Origin: an uncultured Clostridia bacterium
GTDB taxonomy: Bacteria > Bacillota > Clostridia > Oscillospirales > Oscillospiraceae
DNA length: 10,474 nt
Direction of reading: 5' to 3'
NCBI GenBank assembly: GCA_937915065.1
Contig: CALDMR010000016.1
Span: 1-10,474 of the forward strand
Below are positions 1 through 5,675 of this stretch, piece by piece. A model generated the notes under the pieces. The model made no database searches. It saw only the letters and a list, made by a program, of their open reading frames with translations, and had not been told where the DNA came from. Made by a program: the position numbers and the translations under genes. Position 1 is the stretch's first letter. Each line of letters starts with the position of its first letter.

Positions 1-783
1 GGCCGCGTATCTGTTTCATTCTCCGGCGGCGCAGTGATCGACGCCACTGCCGGAAAAGAAACCGCCAACGGCGCCGCTCTGGCCGTCAACGCCCGCTATC
101 TTGTGGGCGAAGATACGACTGCCCGCTTTACCGTCACTTCCCCCACCGCCGTCATTTCCTGCAATGGCGCCGTCTCTGTGACCACCAGCAGCACGCCGGA
201 CTACAACGCCATGGCCGACGCGCTGAAATCCCTGTCCCTGCTGCAAGGCACCGGCACCGGTTTCGGCAGCGGCTACGACCTGGAGATCCAGCCCACCCGC
301 ATCGAAGCCGTGGTCATGTTCATCCGGCTGCTGGGCGAGGAGAACGCCGCCCTGGCTTCCACCGCCAAGCACCCCTTCAGCGACGTCCCCCGCTGGGCCG
401 ACCGGTATGTGGCCTATGCTTACGAAAAAGGATATAGCAACGGCGTGGAAAACAATCAATTTGCTTCCGCCCGGGTGATCACCGCCAAAGAATATGTGGA
501 GTTTGTCATGCGCGCGCTGCGCTACAGCTCCACGGCCCACACAGATCTGAGCACAACCCTCAGCGACGCCAAAGCCGCCGGGCTGCTGACTGCCCGGGAA
601 TACGACCTGCTGAACCCCTCAACACTCCTGCGGGCCCACTTGGTGTATATTTCCTACTACGCCCTCTCCACTCCCGTGGCCGGCAGCAGCACACCCCTGG
701 AGCAGCAGCTGCTCAGCAAGGGCGTATTTACCCAAGCCGCCCTGCACAATGCCCACGCGTCGGTGAAAACCGCCCGCTTGTAA
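1..783 (+). CDS. SLH-domain surface protein, 3' part (start outside window)
   Basis: The reading frame is open from the first base and ends in TAA, so 260 C-terminal residues are visible and the true start lies upstream. The first 60 or so residues are Thr/Ala/Val-rich and beta-like, as in the stalk of a secreted protein. After that come three SLH-like segments. Residues about 71-114 carry 'PTRIEAVVMFIRLLG'. Residues 124-175 are the best copy, with 'HPFSDVPRWADRYVAYAYEKG' followed by 'ITAKEYVEFVMRALRY'. Residues about 179-223 form a degenerate copy with 'AGLLTAREYDLL'. SLH domains of Bacillota bind pyruvylated or other secondary wall polymers and hold proteins on the cell surface, so this is most likely an exported wall-attached protein anchored through its C-terminus. 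The N-terminal functional domain is not visible, so its activity cannot be named. A strong terminator follows 15 nt after the stop. Confidence 0.85.
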   Translation, partial: GRVSVSFSGGAVIDATAGKETANGAALAVNARYLVGEDTTARFTVTSPTAVISCNGAVSVTTSSTPDYNAMADALKSLSLLQGTGTGFGSGYDLEIQPTRIEAVVMFIRLLGEENAALASTAKHPFSDVPRWADRYVAYAYEKGYSNGVENNQFASARVITAKEYVEFVMRALRYSSTAHTDLSTTLSDAKAAGLLTAREYDLLNPSTLLRAHLVYISYYALSTPVAGSSTPLEQQLLSKGVFTQAALHNAHASVKTARL

Positions 784-797
784 GTCTGCTTCACAAC

Positions 798-839
798 AAA
801 AAGCGCAGCTTCCAGTTTCTTGGAAGCTGCGCTTTTTTC
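798..839. terminator. Bidirectional intrinsic terminator between the SLH gene and yqeG
   Basis: A perfect 17-bp inverted repeat has arms at 798-814 and 821-837 and a 6-nt loop. The stem core is AGCGCAGCTTCCA. One arm begins with a run of A and the other ends in a run of T, so the hairpin is followed by a U tract when read from either strand. It lies just after the SLH gene stop and about 46 nt beyond the yqeG stop on the opposite strand, so it can end both convergent transcripts. Confidence 0.93.
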
Positions 840-884
840 TGCTTGGAAAGGGGCTGCTGTCTTTTTATCCCGGCAGCCAGTGAG

Positions 885-1409
885 TCACTCTCCCTGCTCT
901 TTCTCCCGTTTCCGCCGGCGCCGGGCCGTCACGCGGAATGGATTTTGCAGCCAATAAGCCGTCCAGTGCCACAGGCTGTCGCGGCCGCAGACAGGCTCCA
1001 CGCAAAAGGACTGGAAGCCGCAGCGGCGGGCGCCCAGCACATCGGTAAAAATCTGGTCGCCCAGCAGGGCCGTTTCCCCCGGCTGCACGCCGAAGCGGCC
1101 CATGGCCTCCAGCATTTTCCCCCGCTTTGGCTTCCCGGCATGGCCCACATAGGGAATCCCGAGATCATGGCAATAGGCCTCCACCCGGGCGGGGGAGCGG
1201 TTGTTGGATACGATCATCACGCCGATGCCCGCATCCGTCACGGCTTTGACCCAGGCACGCACAGCGTCCGTGGGCCGCGCCGTCTCGTGGAGGGCCAGGG
1301 TATTGTCCAGATCACACAGCAGCAGCTTTACGCCCTTTTTCGCCAGGTACTCCGGCGTCAGTTCATCAAACCGGTCAAACAGCAGATCCGGAAACAGCAA
1401 AAAACTCAT
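885..1409 (-). CDS. yqeG: YqeG family HAD IIIA-type phosphatase
   Basis: The product has 174 residues, the usual size for YqeG. Haloacid dehalogenase motifs appear in order. Motif I is 'CDLDNTL' at residues 32-38, with D33 as the likely nucleophile and D35 as the acid/base. Motif II is the Ser in 'MIVSNN' at 65-70. Motif III is the Lys region 'AGKPKRGKM' at 91-99. Motif IV is 'LLGDQIFTDV' at 115-124. The family is related to mitochondrial phosphatidylglycerophosphatase (GEP4/PTPMT-like), and a role in removing phosphate from a lipid or metabolite phosphate is plausible, but the bacterial substrate is not fixed by sequence. The start was placed at the ATG at 1407-1409 because AAGGAGA lies 5 nt upstream and the protein then begins 'MSFLLFPDLLFDRF' as in the family. 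An upstream in-frame start at 1442 adds 11 unconserved residues. The Arg/Lys-rich C-terminus (residues 159-172) could favour contact with RNA or membranes. Confidence 0.9.
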   Translation of the reverse strand: MSFLLFPDLLFDRFDELTPEYLAKKGVKLLLCDLDNTLALHETARPTDAVRAWVKAVTDAGIGVMIVSNNRSPARVEAYCHDLGIPYVGHAGKPKRGKMLEAMGRFGVQPGETALLGDQIFTDVLGARRCGFQSFCVEPVCGRDSLWHWTAYWLQNPFRVTARRRRKREKEQGE

Positions 1410-1414
1410 AAACG

Positions 1415-1421
1415 TCTCCTT
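1415..1421 (-). promoter_or_regulatory. Ribosome binding site that sets the yqeG start
   Basis: AAGGAGA on the - strand lies 5 nt before the ATG at 1407-1409. It supports that start over the upstream in-frame codon at 1440-1442. Confidence 0.85.
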
Positions 1422-1465
1422 GAGAACATAATGTGGTGACAAGGTATGGTTTGCTCACCGCATTC

Positions 1466-1494
1466 AGTATAACACCGATCGTATGTTGAAACAA
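1466..1494 (-). promoter_or_regulatory. Putative sigma-A promoter of yqeG, with a -10 also readable on the + strand
   Basis: On the - strand TTGTTT (1489-1494) and TATACT (1466-1471) are separated by exactly 17 nt. Transcription would start near 1459 and give a leader of about 50 nt before yqeG. The same bases read on the + strand give TATAAC at 1468-1473. A start near 1480 from that box would suit the divergent gene beginning at 1508, although no good + strand -35 is visible. The assignment rests on sequence match only. Confidence 0.6.
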
Positions 1495-1501
1495 GGGGGA
1501 G
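1493..1501 (+). promoter_or_regulatory. Ribosome binding site supporting a TTG start
   Basis: AAGGGGGAG ends 6 nt before the TTG codon at 1508-1510. No ATG or GTG in the same frame has such a site, so TTG is the best start of the following gene. Confidence 0.8.
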
Positions 1502-1507
1502 TCTACT

Positions 1508-2266
1508 TTGCAGCTTTATATGACCGTTACGCCGGAGCAATACGGACCGGCCGCCGGAGGCAACTACCGCCTGTCCCACGCCGCATATCAAATCGGCCAG
1601 GATCAGCATCTGCACCGCCGCACCCTGTCGCGCCAGGCCCAGAGCGGCCTGCTGGCCCTGTGCGATCTGAATCCGCCGCCCATCCGCGAAAGCTCTGCCC
1701 TGTGCCGCGAGATCCTGCGGGAATGCAGCAACCGGGGATATGAAGGCGTGGCCGCCGATTTCGGCCAAAATACCACGCCCGACCGCCTTGCCCTGCTGGA
1801 GGAGCTGGGGCCCCTGCTCCACCGCAACAGCAAAAAACTTTTTGTCTCCTCTGCCTATGGCCGCCATGTGCCCACCGCCTATGTTCTCATCAACACAGCC
1901 CTTTCCGGCGGCACCCTCAGCACCATGCTCGCCGACGCCTGTCACGCCTTCGGGCGGCAGCGGGTGGCGCTGGACATTGAGCGCCTGCGCATGGACTTTC
2001 TGCTGCCCTCCCCCACCGGGGAAGGCACTTCCCTCAGCGCCGACGATTTCCGCACCCTGTGGGCCGAAGTATCGCCCAGCGTCTTCTTCTCCCACGAGCT
2101 GGGGGCCAAATACTTTACTTATCACAAAGATGGCAGCGCCCATTTTGTGCTGTTTGATGATGCCGACACGATCCGATTCAAACTGAACATGGGAAAAAAC
2201 ATGGATCTGCGCTGGGCCTTTCTGCTTTGTTCCGAGGTGGAGGATCTGCTGCCCCAGCTGCGCTGA
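1508..2266 (+). CDS. Unrecognised 252-residue protein, possibly a GH18/YaaH-like TIM-barrel relative
   Basis: I do not recognise this gene with certainty. The product is a soluble 252-residue protein with no signal peptide or membrane segment. It appears to have an alternating strand-helix pattern: 'GLLALCDL' at 47-54, 'YEGVAADF' at 78-85, 'KLFVSSAYG' at 110-118, 'RVALDIERLRMDFLL' at 152-166, 'VFFSHELGAKYFTY' at 192-205. The C-terminal stretch at 212-239 has 'HFVLFDDADTIRFKL', then 'MDLRWAFLL'. That resembles the end of GH18/YaaH-like chitinase folds, where a strand with paired Asp precedes a helix and a final Trp-containing strand. The GH18 catalytic DxxDxDxE motif is not present; only 'YEGVAADF' sits where it might be expected. 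If the fold is right, the protein may be non-catalytic or have a changed active site. It is divergent from yqeG and convergent with rpsU, with a strong terminator after its stop, so it is probably monocistronic. The TTG start rests on the ribosome binding site at 1493-1501. The coding call is firm; the fold is a low-confidence inference. Confidence 0.8.
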   Translation: MQLYMTVTPEQYGPAAGGNYRLSHAAYQIGQDQHLHRRTLSRQAQSGLLALCDLNPPPIRESSALCREILRECSNRGYEGVAADFGQNTTPDRLALLEELGPLLHRNSKKLFVSSAYGRHVPTAYVLINTALSGGTLSTMLADACHAFGRQRVALDIERLRMDFLLPSPTGEGTSLSADDFRTLWAEVSPSVFFSHELGAKYFTYHKDGSAHFVLFDDADTIRFKLNMGKNMDLRWAFLLCSEVEDLLPQLR

Positions 2267-2282
2267 CAGCCCACGGAAAACA

Positions 2283-2318
2283 AAAAATGCCCTGTACAGC
2301 ATTGTACAGGGCATTTTT
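2283..2318. terminator. Bidirectional intrinsic terminator between the unrecognised gene and rpsU
   Basis: Perfect 15-bp inverted repeat with arms 2283-2297 and 2304-2318 and a 6-nt loop. The stem core is TGCCCTGTAC. A and T runs at the outer ends make it work from either side. It lies 16 nt after the + strand gene and 13 nt after the rpsU stop. Confidence 0.93.
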
Positions 2319-2331
2319 GACAGAACAAAAA

Positions 2332-2517
2332 TCAATAATATCTCTTGTTTCTATTCTTGCGAGCGGCCTCAGACTTCTTGCGGCGCTTGACGCTGGGGCT
2401 CTCATAACACTCGCGCTTGCGGACCTCGGCCAGCACGCCGGACTTAGCACAGCTGCGCTTGAAACGCTTCAGAGCGTTTTCCAAGGACTCGCCTTCCTTA
2501 ACGCGGATCTCAGACAT
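2332..2517 (-). CDS. rpsU: 30S ribosomal protein S21
   Basis: The product has 61 residues and begins 'MSEIRVKEGESLENALKRFK'. This is the S21 signature, followed by the Cys-containing 'RSCAKSGVLAEVRKRE' and a very basic C-terminal tail, 'KRRKKSEAARKNRNKRYY'. S21 binds the small subunit near the 3' end of 16S rRNA and helps initiation complexes form. The start is the ATG at 2515-2517, with a long purine site (GGAGGGAGGG) 6 nt upstream; an in-frame ATG 18 nt earlier lies before that site and is rejected. The gene has its own consensus promoter and a terminator 13 nt after its stop, so it looks monocistronic. In many Bacillota rpsU is followed by a yqeY-type gene, which is absent here. Confidence 0.97.
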   Translation of the reverse strand: MSEIRVKEGESLENALKRFKRSCAKSGVLAEVRKRECYESPSVKRRKKSEAARKNRNKRYY

Positions 2518-2523
2518 TGTTTT

Positions 2524-2533
2524 CCCTCCCTCC
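2524..2533 (-). promoter_or_regulatory. Extended ribosome binding site of rpsU
   Basis: GGAGGGAGGG lies 6 nt before the rpsU ATG and contains two overlapping ways to pair with the 16S rRNA tail. It fixes the start at 2517. A hairpin (2537-2555) sits immediately upstream. Confidence 0.85.
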
Positions 2534-2536
2534 AAG

Positions 2537-2575
2537 GTGCTGCCAAAAACAGCACTTAAGGGCCATTCGTATGGC
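2537..2575 (-). promoter_or_regulatory. Two small hairpins in the rpsU leader
   Basis: Hairpin one pairs 2537-2542 (GTGCTG) with 2550-2555 (CAGCAC) around a 7-nt loop. Hairpin two pairs 2562-2566 (GCCAT) with 2571-2575 (ATGGC) around a 4-nt loop. Both lie in the predicted leader of about 64 nt between the transcription start near 2581 and the ribosome binding site. Ribosomal protein leaders often carry autoregulatory structures, but these stems are short and match no named motif I can recall. The structure is seen; a regulatory role is inferred. Confidence 0.4.
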
Positions 2576-2587
2576 TTTAACAGTAGT

Positions 2588-2616
2588 ATTATACAAATAC
2601 CCTATGCGTTTGTCAA
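2588..2616 (-). promoter_or_regulatory. Consensus sigma-A promoter of rpsU
   Basis: On the - strand TTGACA (2611-2616) and TATAAT (2588-2593) are separated by exactly 17 nt, a 12/12 match to the consensus. Transcription should start near 2581. The -35 box lies inside an inverted repeat (2613-2650). Confidence 0.93.
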
Positions 2617-2650
2617 GACTTGAAAGCAATTTCCCGCCACAAAGTCTTGA
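2613..2650. repeat. 9-bp inverted repeat over the rpsU -35 box
   Basis: TCAAGACTT at 2613-2621 is the exact reverse complement of AAGTCTTGA at 2642-2650, with 20 nt between. A G-T and a T-A pair can extend the match outward to 2611/2652. The left arm overlaps four bases of the -35 hexamer. No T run follows on the - strand, so it is not an ordinary leuS terminator. It could be an operator or a weak hairpin in leuS read-through RNA. Confidence 0.5.
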
Positions 2651-2676
2651 TACGACAAGAATATCCGCTTTTGTCA

Positions 2677-5100
2677 TCATTTTGCAATCAGGTTGATCAA
2701 TCGGTTCTTCACATAAATGACCTTCACCAGATTTTTGCCTTCGATGGCTTTGGCCACCTTGCCGTCGGCCTGCGCAATGGCCAGCACAGCGTCTTCGCTG
2801 CTGTCCACAGGGGCCTGCACGGTGGTCTTCATCTTGCCGCAGACCTGCACGGCAATGGTGACTTCGGCATCCACCGTCTTGCTTTCGTCATAAACGGGCC
2901 AGGACTGCTGGCATGCCATACCCTCGGCAGCAAAGCCCAAATGCTCCCACATTTCCTCCACGATATGGGGCGCAAAGGGAGACAGCATCAGCAGCAGGGC
3001 CTTCAAATCAGCCTTGTTCACACCATTCTGATAGAAGTCGTTCACCAGGGCCATCAGGGCGGCAATGGCGGTATTGAACTTCATGTTTTCAATGTCGTCA
3101 GATACCTTTTTGATGGTCTTATGGATCGCGCTCTCATTCTTGGCGCTGTAAACCTCGCCCTCGGCGACCTCGCCTTCGTGCAGATTCCACACTCGATCCA
3201 AAAAGCGCTTGCAGCCCTTCACCGCATTATCGCTCCAGGCAGCTGCCTTTTCAAAGTCGCCGATGAACATGATATACATGCGCATGGTATCCGCGCCATA
3301 CTGGGCCACCACATCGTTGGGGTTGATCACATTGCCGCGGCTCTTGCTCATTTTTTCGCCGCCTTCGCCCAGGATCATGCCGTGGCTGGTGCGCTTGTGA
3401 TAGGGCTCTTTGGTGGGTACCACGCCGATGTCATAAAGGAACTTATGCCAGAACCGGCTGTAGAGCAAGTGGAGCGTGGTATGCTCCATACCACCGTTGT
3501 ACCAGTCCACGGGGCTCCAGTAGTCCAGCGCTTCTTTGGACGCCAGGGCCTTGTCGTTGTGGGGATCCATATAGCGCAGGAAGTACCAGGAGGAGCCGGC
3601 CCACTGGGGCATGGTATCGGTCTCGCGCTTGGCGGGGCCGCCGCAGCAGGGGCAAGTGGTATTCACCCAGTCGGTCATCTTGGAAATGGGGCTTTCGCCG
3701 TCGTCAGTGGGCTCGTAGGACTCCACTTCAGGCAGCAGCAGGGGCAGCTGATCCTCGCCGAGGGGCTGCCAGCCGCACTTTTCACAGTACACCATGGGGA
3801 TGGGTTCGCCCCAATAGCGCTGACGGGAGAACACCCAGTCCCGCAGCTTGTAGTTCACCTTGGCATGGCCGATCCCCTTTTCTTCCAGCCACTGGGTAAT
3901 GACGGGAATCGCGTCCTTCACCGTCATACCATTGAGGAAGTCAGAGTTGACCAGAATGCCGGTTTCGTCCTTGGCTGTGAAGGCGGCTTTCTGCACATCT
4001 TCACCGCCGGAGACCACCTCGATGATCTCGCAGCCAAACTTCTTGGCAAATTCCCAGTCGCGGTCATCATGGGCGGGCACAGCCATGATGGCGCCGGTAC
4101 CATAGGTGGACAGGACATAGTCGGAAATGAAAATGGGGATCTCCTTGCCGCTGACAGGGTTGATGCCCCGCACGCCGTCCAGCCGGACGCCGGTCTTTTC
4201 CTTGTTCAGTTCCGTGCGCTCCAGGTCGGACTTGGAAGCAGCAGCTTTCTGATAGGCTGTCACATCCCCGGCATTGTTCAGCTTTCCGCCCTCCAGCCAG
4301 TTCTTCACCAGCTCATGCTCCGGAGAGAGCACCATATAGGTGGCGCCGAACAGGGTGTCGGGCCGGGTGGTAAACACCACAATATCCTCGCCGGTGGTGG
4401 CTTTGAAGGTGACCTCCGCGCCGGTGGAGCGGCCGATCCAGTTCTTCTGTTGGGTCTTGACCCGCTCGATGAAGTCCAGGCCATCCAGATCATCGATCAG
4501 GCGCTGGGCATATTCGGTGATCTTCAGCATCCACTGGCTCTTCTCCTTACGGATCACAGGAGCGCCGCAGCGCTCGCACACGCCCTCCACCACTTCCTCG
4601 TTGGCCAGGACGCATTTACAGGAAGTGCACCAGTTCACAGGCATGGTGGTCTTATAAGCCAGACCCTTTTTGAAGAGCTGCAGGAAGATCCACTGGGTCC
4701 ATTTGTAGTAGTCAGGATCGGTGGTATTGATCTCCCGATCCCAATCAAAGGAATAGCCGAGCATCTGCAGCTGGGCGCGGAAATTCCGGATATTATCGTG
4801 GGTCACCTTGGCGGGGTGAATATGGTTCTTGATGGCGTAGTTCTCTGTGGGCAGGCCAAACGCGTCATATCCCATGGGGAAGAGGACATTATAGCCGTCC
4901 ATCCGCTTTTTGCGGGCCACCACGTCCATGGCCGTATAGGGCCGGGCGTGGCCCACATGCAGGCCCTGTCCGGAAGGATAGGGGAACTCCACCAGCGCAT
5001 AGAACTTGGGCTTATCGCTGTGGTTGGAGGCAGCATAGGTCTTTTCCTCCAGCCATTTTTTCTGCCATTTCTTTTCGATGTTTGTAAACTCGTACTTCAA
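2677..5100 (-). CDS. leuS: Leucyl-tRNA synthetase (class Ia)
   Basis: This 807-residue enzyme charges tRNA-Leu with leucine using ATP in the cytoplasm and is of normal bacterial length. The HIGH motif reads 'HVGH' at residues 48-51 within 'PYPSGQGLHVGHARPYTA'. The KMSKS loop is 'EKMSKSRGN' at about 582-590. The CP1 editing domain is intact, with the Thr-rich 'FTTRPDTLFG' near 243-252 and 'GTGAIMAVPAHDDRDWEF' near 334-351, whose Asp residues help remove mischarged amino acids. Two Cys pairs of zinc-ribbon type are present: CxxC at 158/161 with 175/178, and 439/442 with 483/486. The C-terminus carries the anticodon-binding and tRNA-contact domains. The start was set at the TTG at 5098-5100 because family members begin 'MKYxF..IEKKW' and GGAAAG lies 10 nt upstream. 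The alternative GTG at 5107-5109 would sit only 1 nt from that site. No T-box fits in the short leader. Confidence 0.97.
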   Translation of the reverse strand: MKYEFTNIEKKWQKKWLEEKTYAASNHSDKPKFYALVEFPYPSGQGLHVGHARPYTAMDVVARKKRMDGYNVLFPMGYDAFGLPTENYAIKNHIHPAKVTHDNIRNFRAQLQMLGYSFDWDREINTTDPDYYKWTQWIFLQLFKKGLAYKTTMPVNWCTSCKCVLANEEVVEGVCERCGAPVIRKEKSQWMLKITEYAQRLIDDLDGLDFIERVKTQQKNWIGRSTGAEVTFKATTGEDIVVFTTRPDTLFGATYMVLSPEHELVKNWLEGGKLNNAGDVTAYQKAAASKSDLERTELNKEKTGVRLDGVRGINPVSGKEIPIFISDYVLSTYGTGAIMAVPAHDDRDWEFAKKFGCEIIEVVSGGEDVQKAAFTAKDETGILVNSDFLNGMTVKDAIPVITQWLEEKGIGHAKVNYKLRDWVFSRQRYWGEPIPMVYCEKCGWQPLGEDQLPLLLPEVESYEPTDDGESPISKMTDWVNTTCPCCGGPAKRETDTMPQWAGSSWYFLRYMDPHNDKALASKEALDYWSPVDWYNGGMEHTTLHLLYSRFWHKFLYDIGVVPTKEPYHKRTSHGMILGEGGEKMSKSRGNVINPNDVVAQYGADTMRMYIMFIGDFEKAAAWSDNAVKGCKRFLDRVWNLHEGEVAEGEVYSAKNESAIHKTIKKVSDDIENMKFNTAIAALMALVNDFYQNGVNKADLKALLLMLSPFAPHIVEEMWEHLGFAAEGMACQQSWPVYDESKTVDAEVTIAVQVCGKMKTTVQAPVDSSEDAVLAIAQADGKVAKAIEGKNLVKVIYVKNRLINLIAK

Positions 5101-5110
5101 AGCTATCACA

Positions 5111-5116
5111 CTTTCC
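5111..5116 (-). promoter_or_regulatory. Ribosome binding site that bears on the leuS start
   Basis: GGAAAG on the - strand is 10 nt from the TTG at 5098-5100 but only 1 nt from the GTG at 5107-5109. This favours the TTG start although the spacing is slightly long. Confidence 0.6.
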
Positions 5117-5127
5117 GTTTATAGTAT

Positions 5128-5143
5128 CGCCCCCGCCGGGGCG
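5128..5143 (-). promoter_or_regulatory. GC-rich hairpin in the leuS leader
   Basis: CGCCCC at 5128-5133 pairs with GGGGCG at 5138-5143 around a 4-nt loop. It lies in the predicted leader of about 60 nt. No T run follows, so it is not a terminator. Its role is unknown; it could slow or stabilise the message. Confidence 0.4.
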
Positions 5144-5166
5144 CAAAAGATTCAAACAGCCCTCAT

Positions 5167-5195
5167 ATTATATCGGGATTGCGCTTGATTTTCAA
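5167..5195 (-). promoter_or_regulatory. Sigma-A promoter of leuS
   Basis: TTGAAA (5190-5195) and a perfect TATAAT (5167-5172) lie on the - strand with 17 nt between. Transcription would start near 5160. It sits between the terminator of the upstream operon and leuS, which marks leuS as a separate transcription unit. Confidence 0.9.
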
Positions 5196-5257
5196 GGCTT
5201 TTGTCCGTTTTTATAGATCTTCGCCACTGTTTCTGCCCAAACCGCGCATTGATACGC

Positions 5258-5284
5258 AAAAAGCCGTCCTTCGGACGGCTTTTT
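5258..5284 (-). terminator. Intrinsic terminator of the ftsY-rsfS gene cluster
   Basis: Perfect 12-bp inverted repeat, arms 5258-5269 and 5273-5284, core AGCCGTCC with a tight TTC loop (CTTCGG-type tip on the + strand). It ends in a T run on the - strand, 11 nt beyond the rsfS stop. It is nearly symmetric, so it could also block transcription from the other side. Confidence 0.92.
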
Positions 5285-5295
5285 GTGCTTCAGAT

Positions 5296-5655
5296 TCAAT
5301 CCCGTGTAACCAGCGCGGAGATATCCACTTCTTCAGCGTCGCTCCACAGCCGCTCCAGATCGTAAAACTCCCGGGCCTCAGGGGAAAAGATGTGTACCAC
5401 CACGCAGCCGTAATCGCTGAGCACCCAGGTGCCCTCGCGATGGCCCTCAATGTGGCTGGGCATCTCGCCCGCATTTTTCATGGCTTCCTCCACAGACTCG
5501 GTCAACGCCTTGATCTGGGTATTGGAGGTACCGGAACAGATCACAAAGTAATCTGCCAGGGAGGTAACATCCGTCGTTTTCAGCAGGCGGATCTCCTTTG
5601 CACGGCGCGCATCCAGCGCCTTGACGGCCACTTCGGCCATTTCATAAGGTGTCAT
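5296..5655 (-). CDS. rsfS: Ribosomal silencing factor RsfS
   Basis: The product has 119 residues, normal for RsfS (YbeB/Iojap family). This factor binds ribosomal protein L14 on the 50S subunit and blocks joining with 30S when nutrients are short. The family signatures are present: 'SLADYFVICSGTS' at residues 32-44, then 'IEGHREGTWVLSDYG' at 69-83, then 'VVHIFSPEAREFYDLERLW' at 86-104. The ATG at 5653-5655 is preceded by AAAGGAG 6 nt upstream. The gene follows the LCP gene by 20 nt and is the last gene before the terminator. Its position next to nadD and leuS matches the common arrangement in Bacillota. Confidence 0.96.
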   Translation of the reverse strand: MTPYEMAEVAVKALDARRAKEIRLLKTTDVTSLADYFVICSGTSNTQIKALTESVEEAMKNAGEMPSHIEGHREGTWVLSDYGCVVVHIFSPEAREFYDLERLWSDAEEVDISALVTRD

Positions 5656-5675
5656 ATGCTACTCCTTTTCTGTTG

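Noticed and set aside
843..1439. Open frame on the + strand opposite yqeG
   Set aside because: YqeG on the - strand has all HAD motifs and a good ribosome site; the + frame has no recognisable feature.
2653..2674. Possible leuS terminator in its 3' region
   Set aside because: Only a 5-bp GACAA/TTGTC stem with a 12-nt loop and no T run is present, too weak to call. leuS may read through into rpsU.
2620..5124. Very long open frame on the + strand (834 codons) opposite leuS
   Set aside because: It mirrors leuS, whose motifs are complete. In GC-rich DNA the antisense frame of a strongly biased gene often lacks stops. Its translation is His/Gly/Leu-rich with no recognisable domain, and it crosses the rpsU and leuS promoters.
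5101..5160. T-box riboswitch before leuS
   Set aside because: The leader is too short, and no specifier loop, T-box consensus or antiterminator pair is visible.
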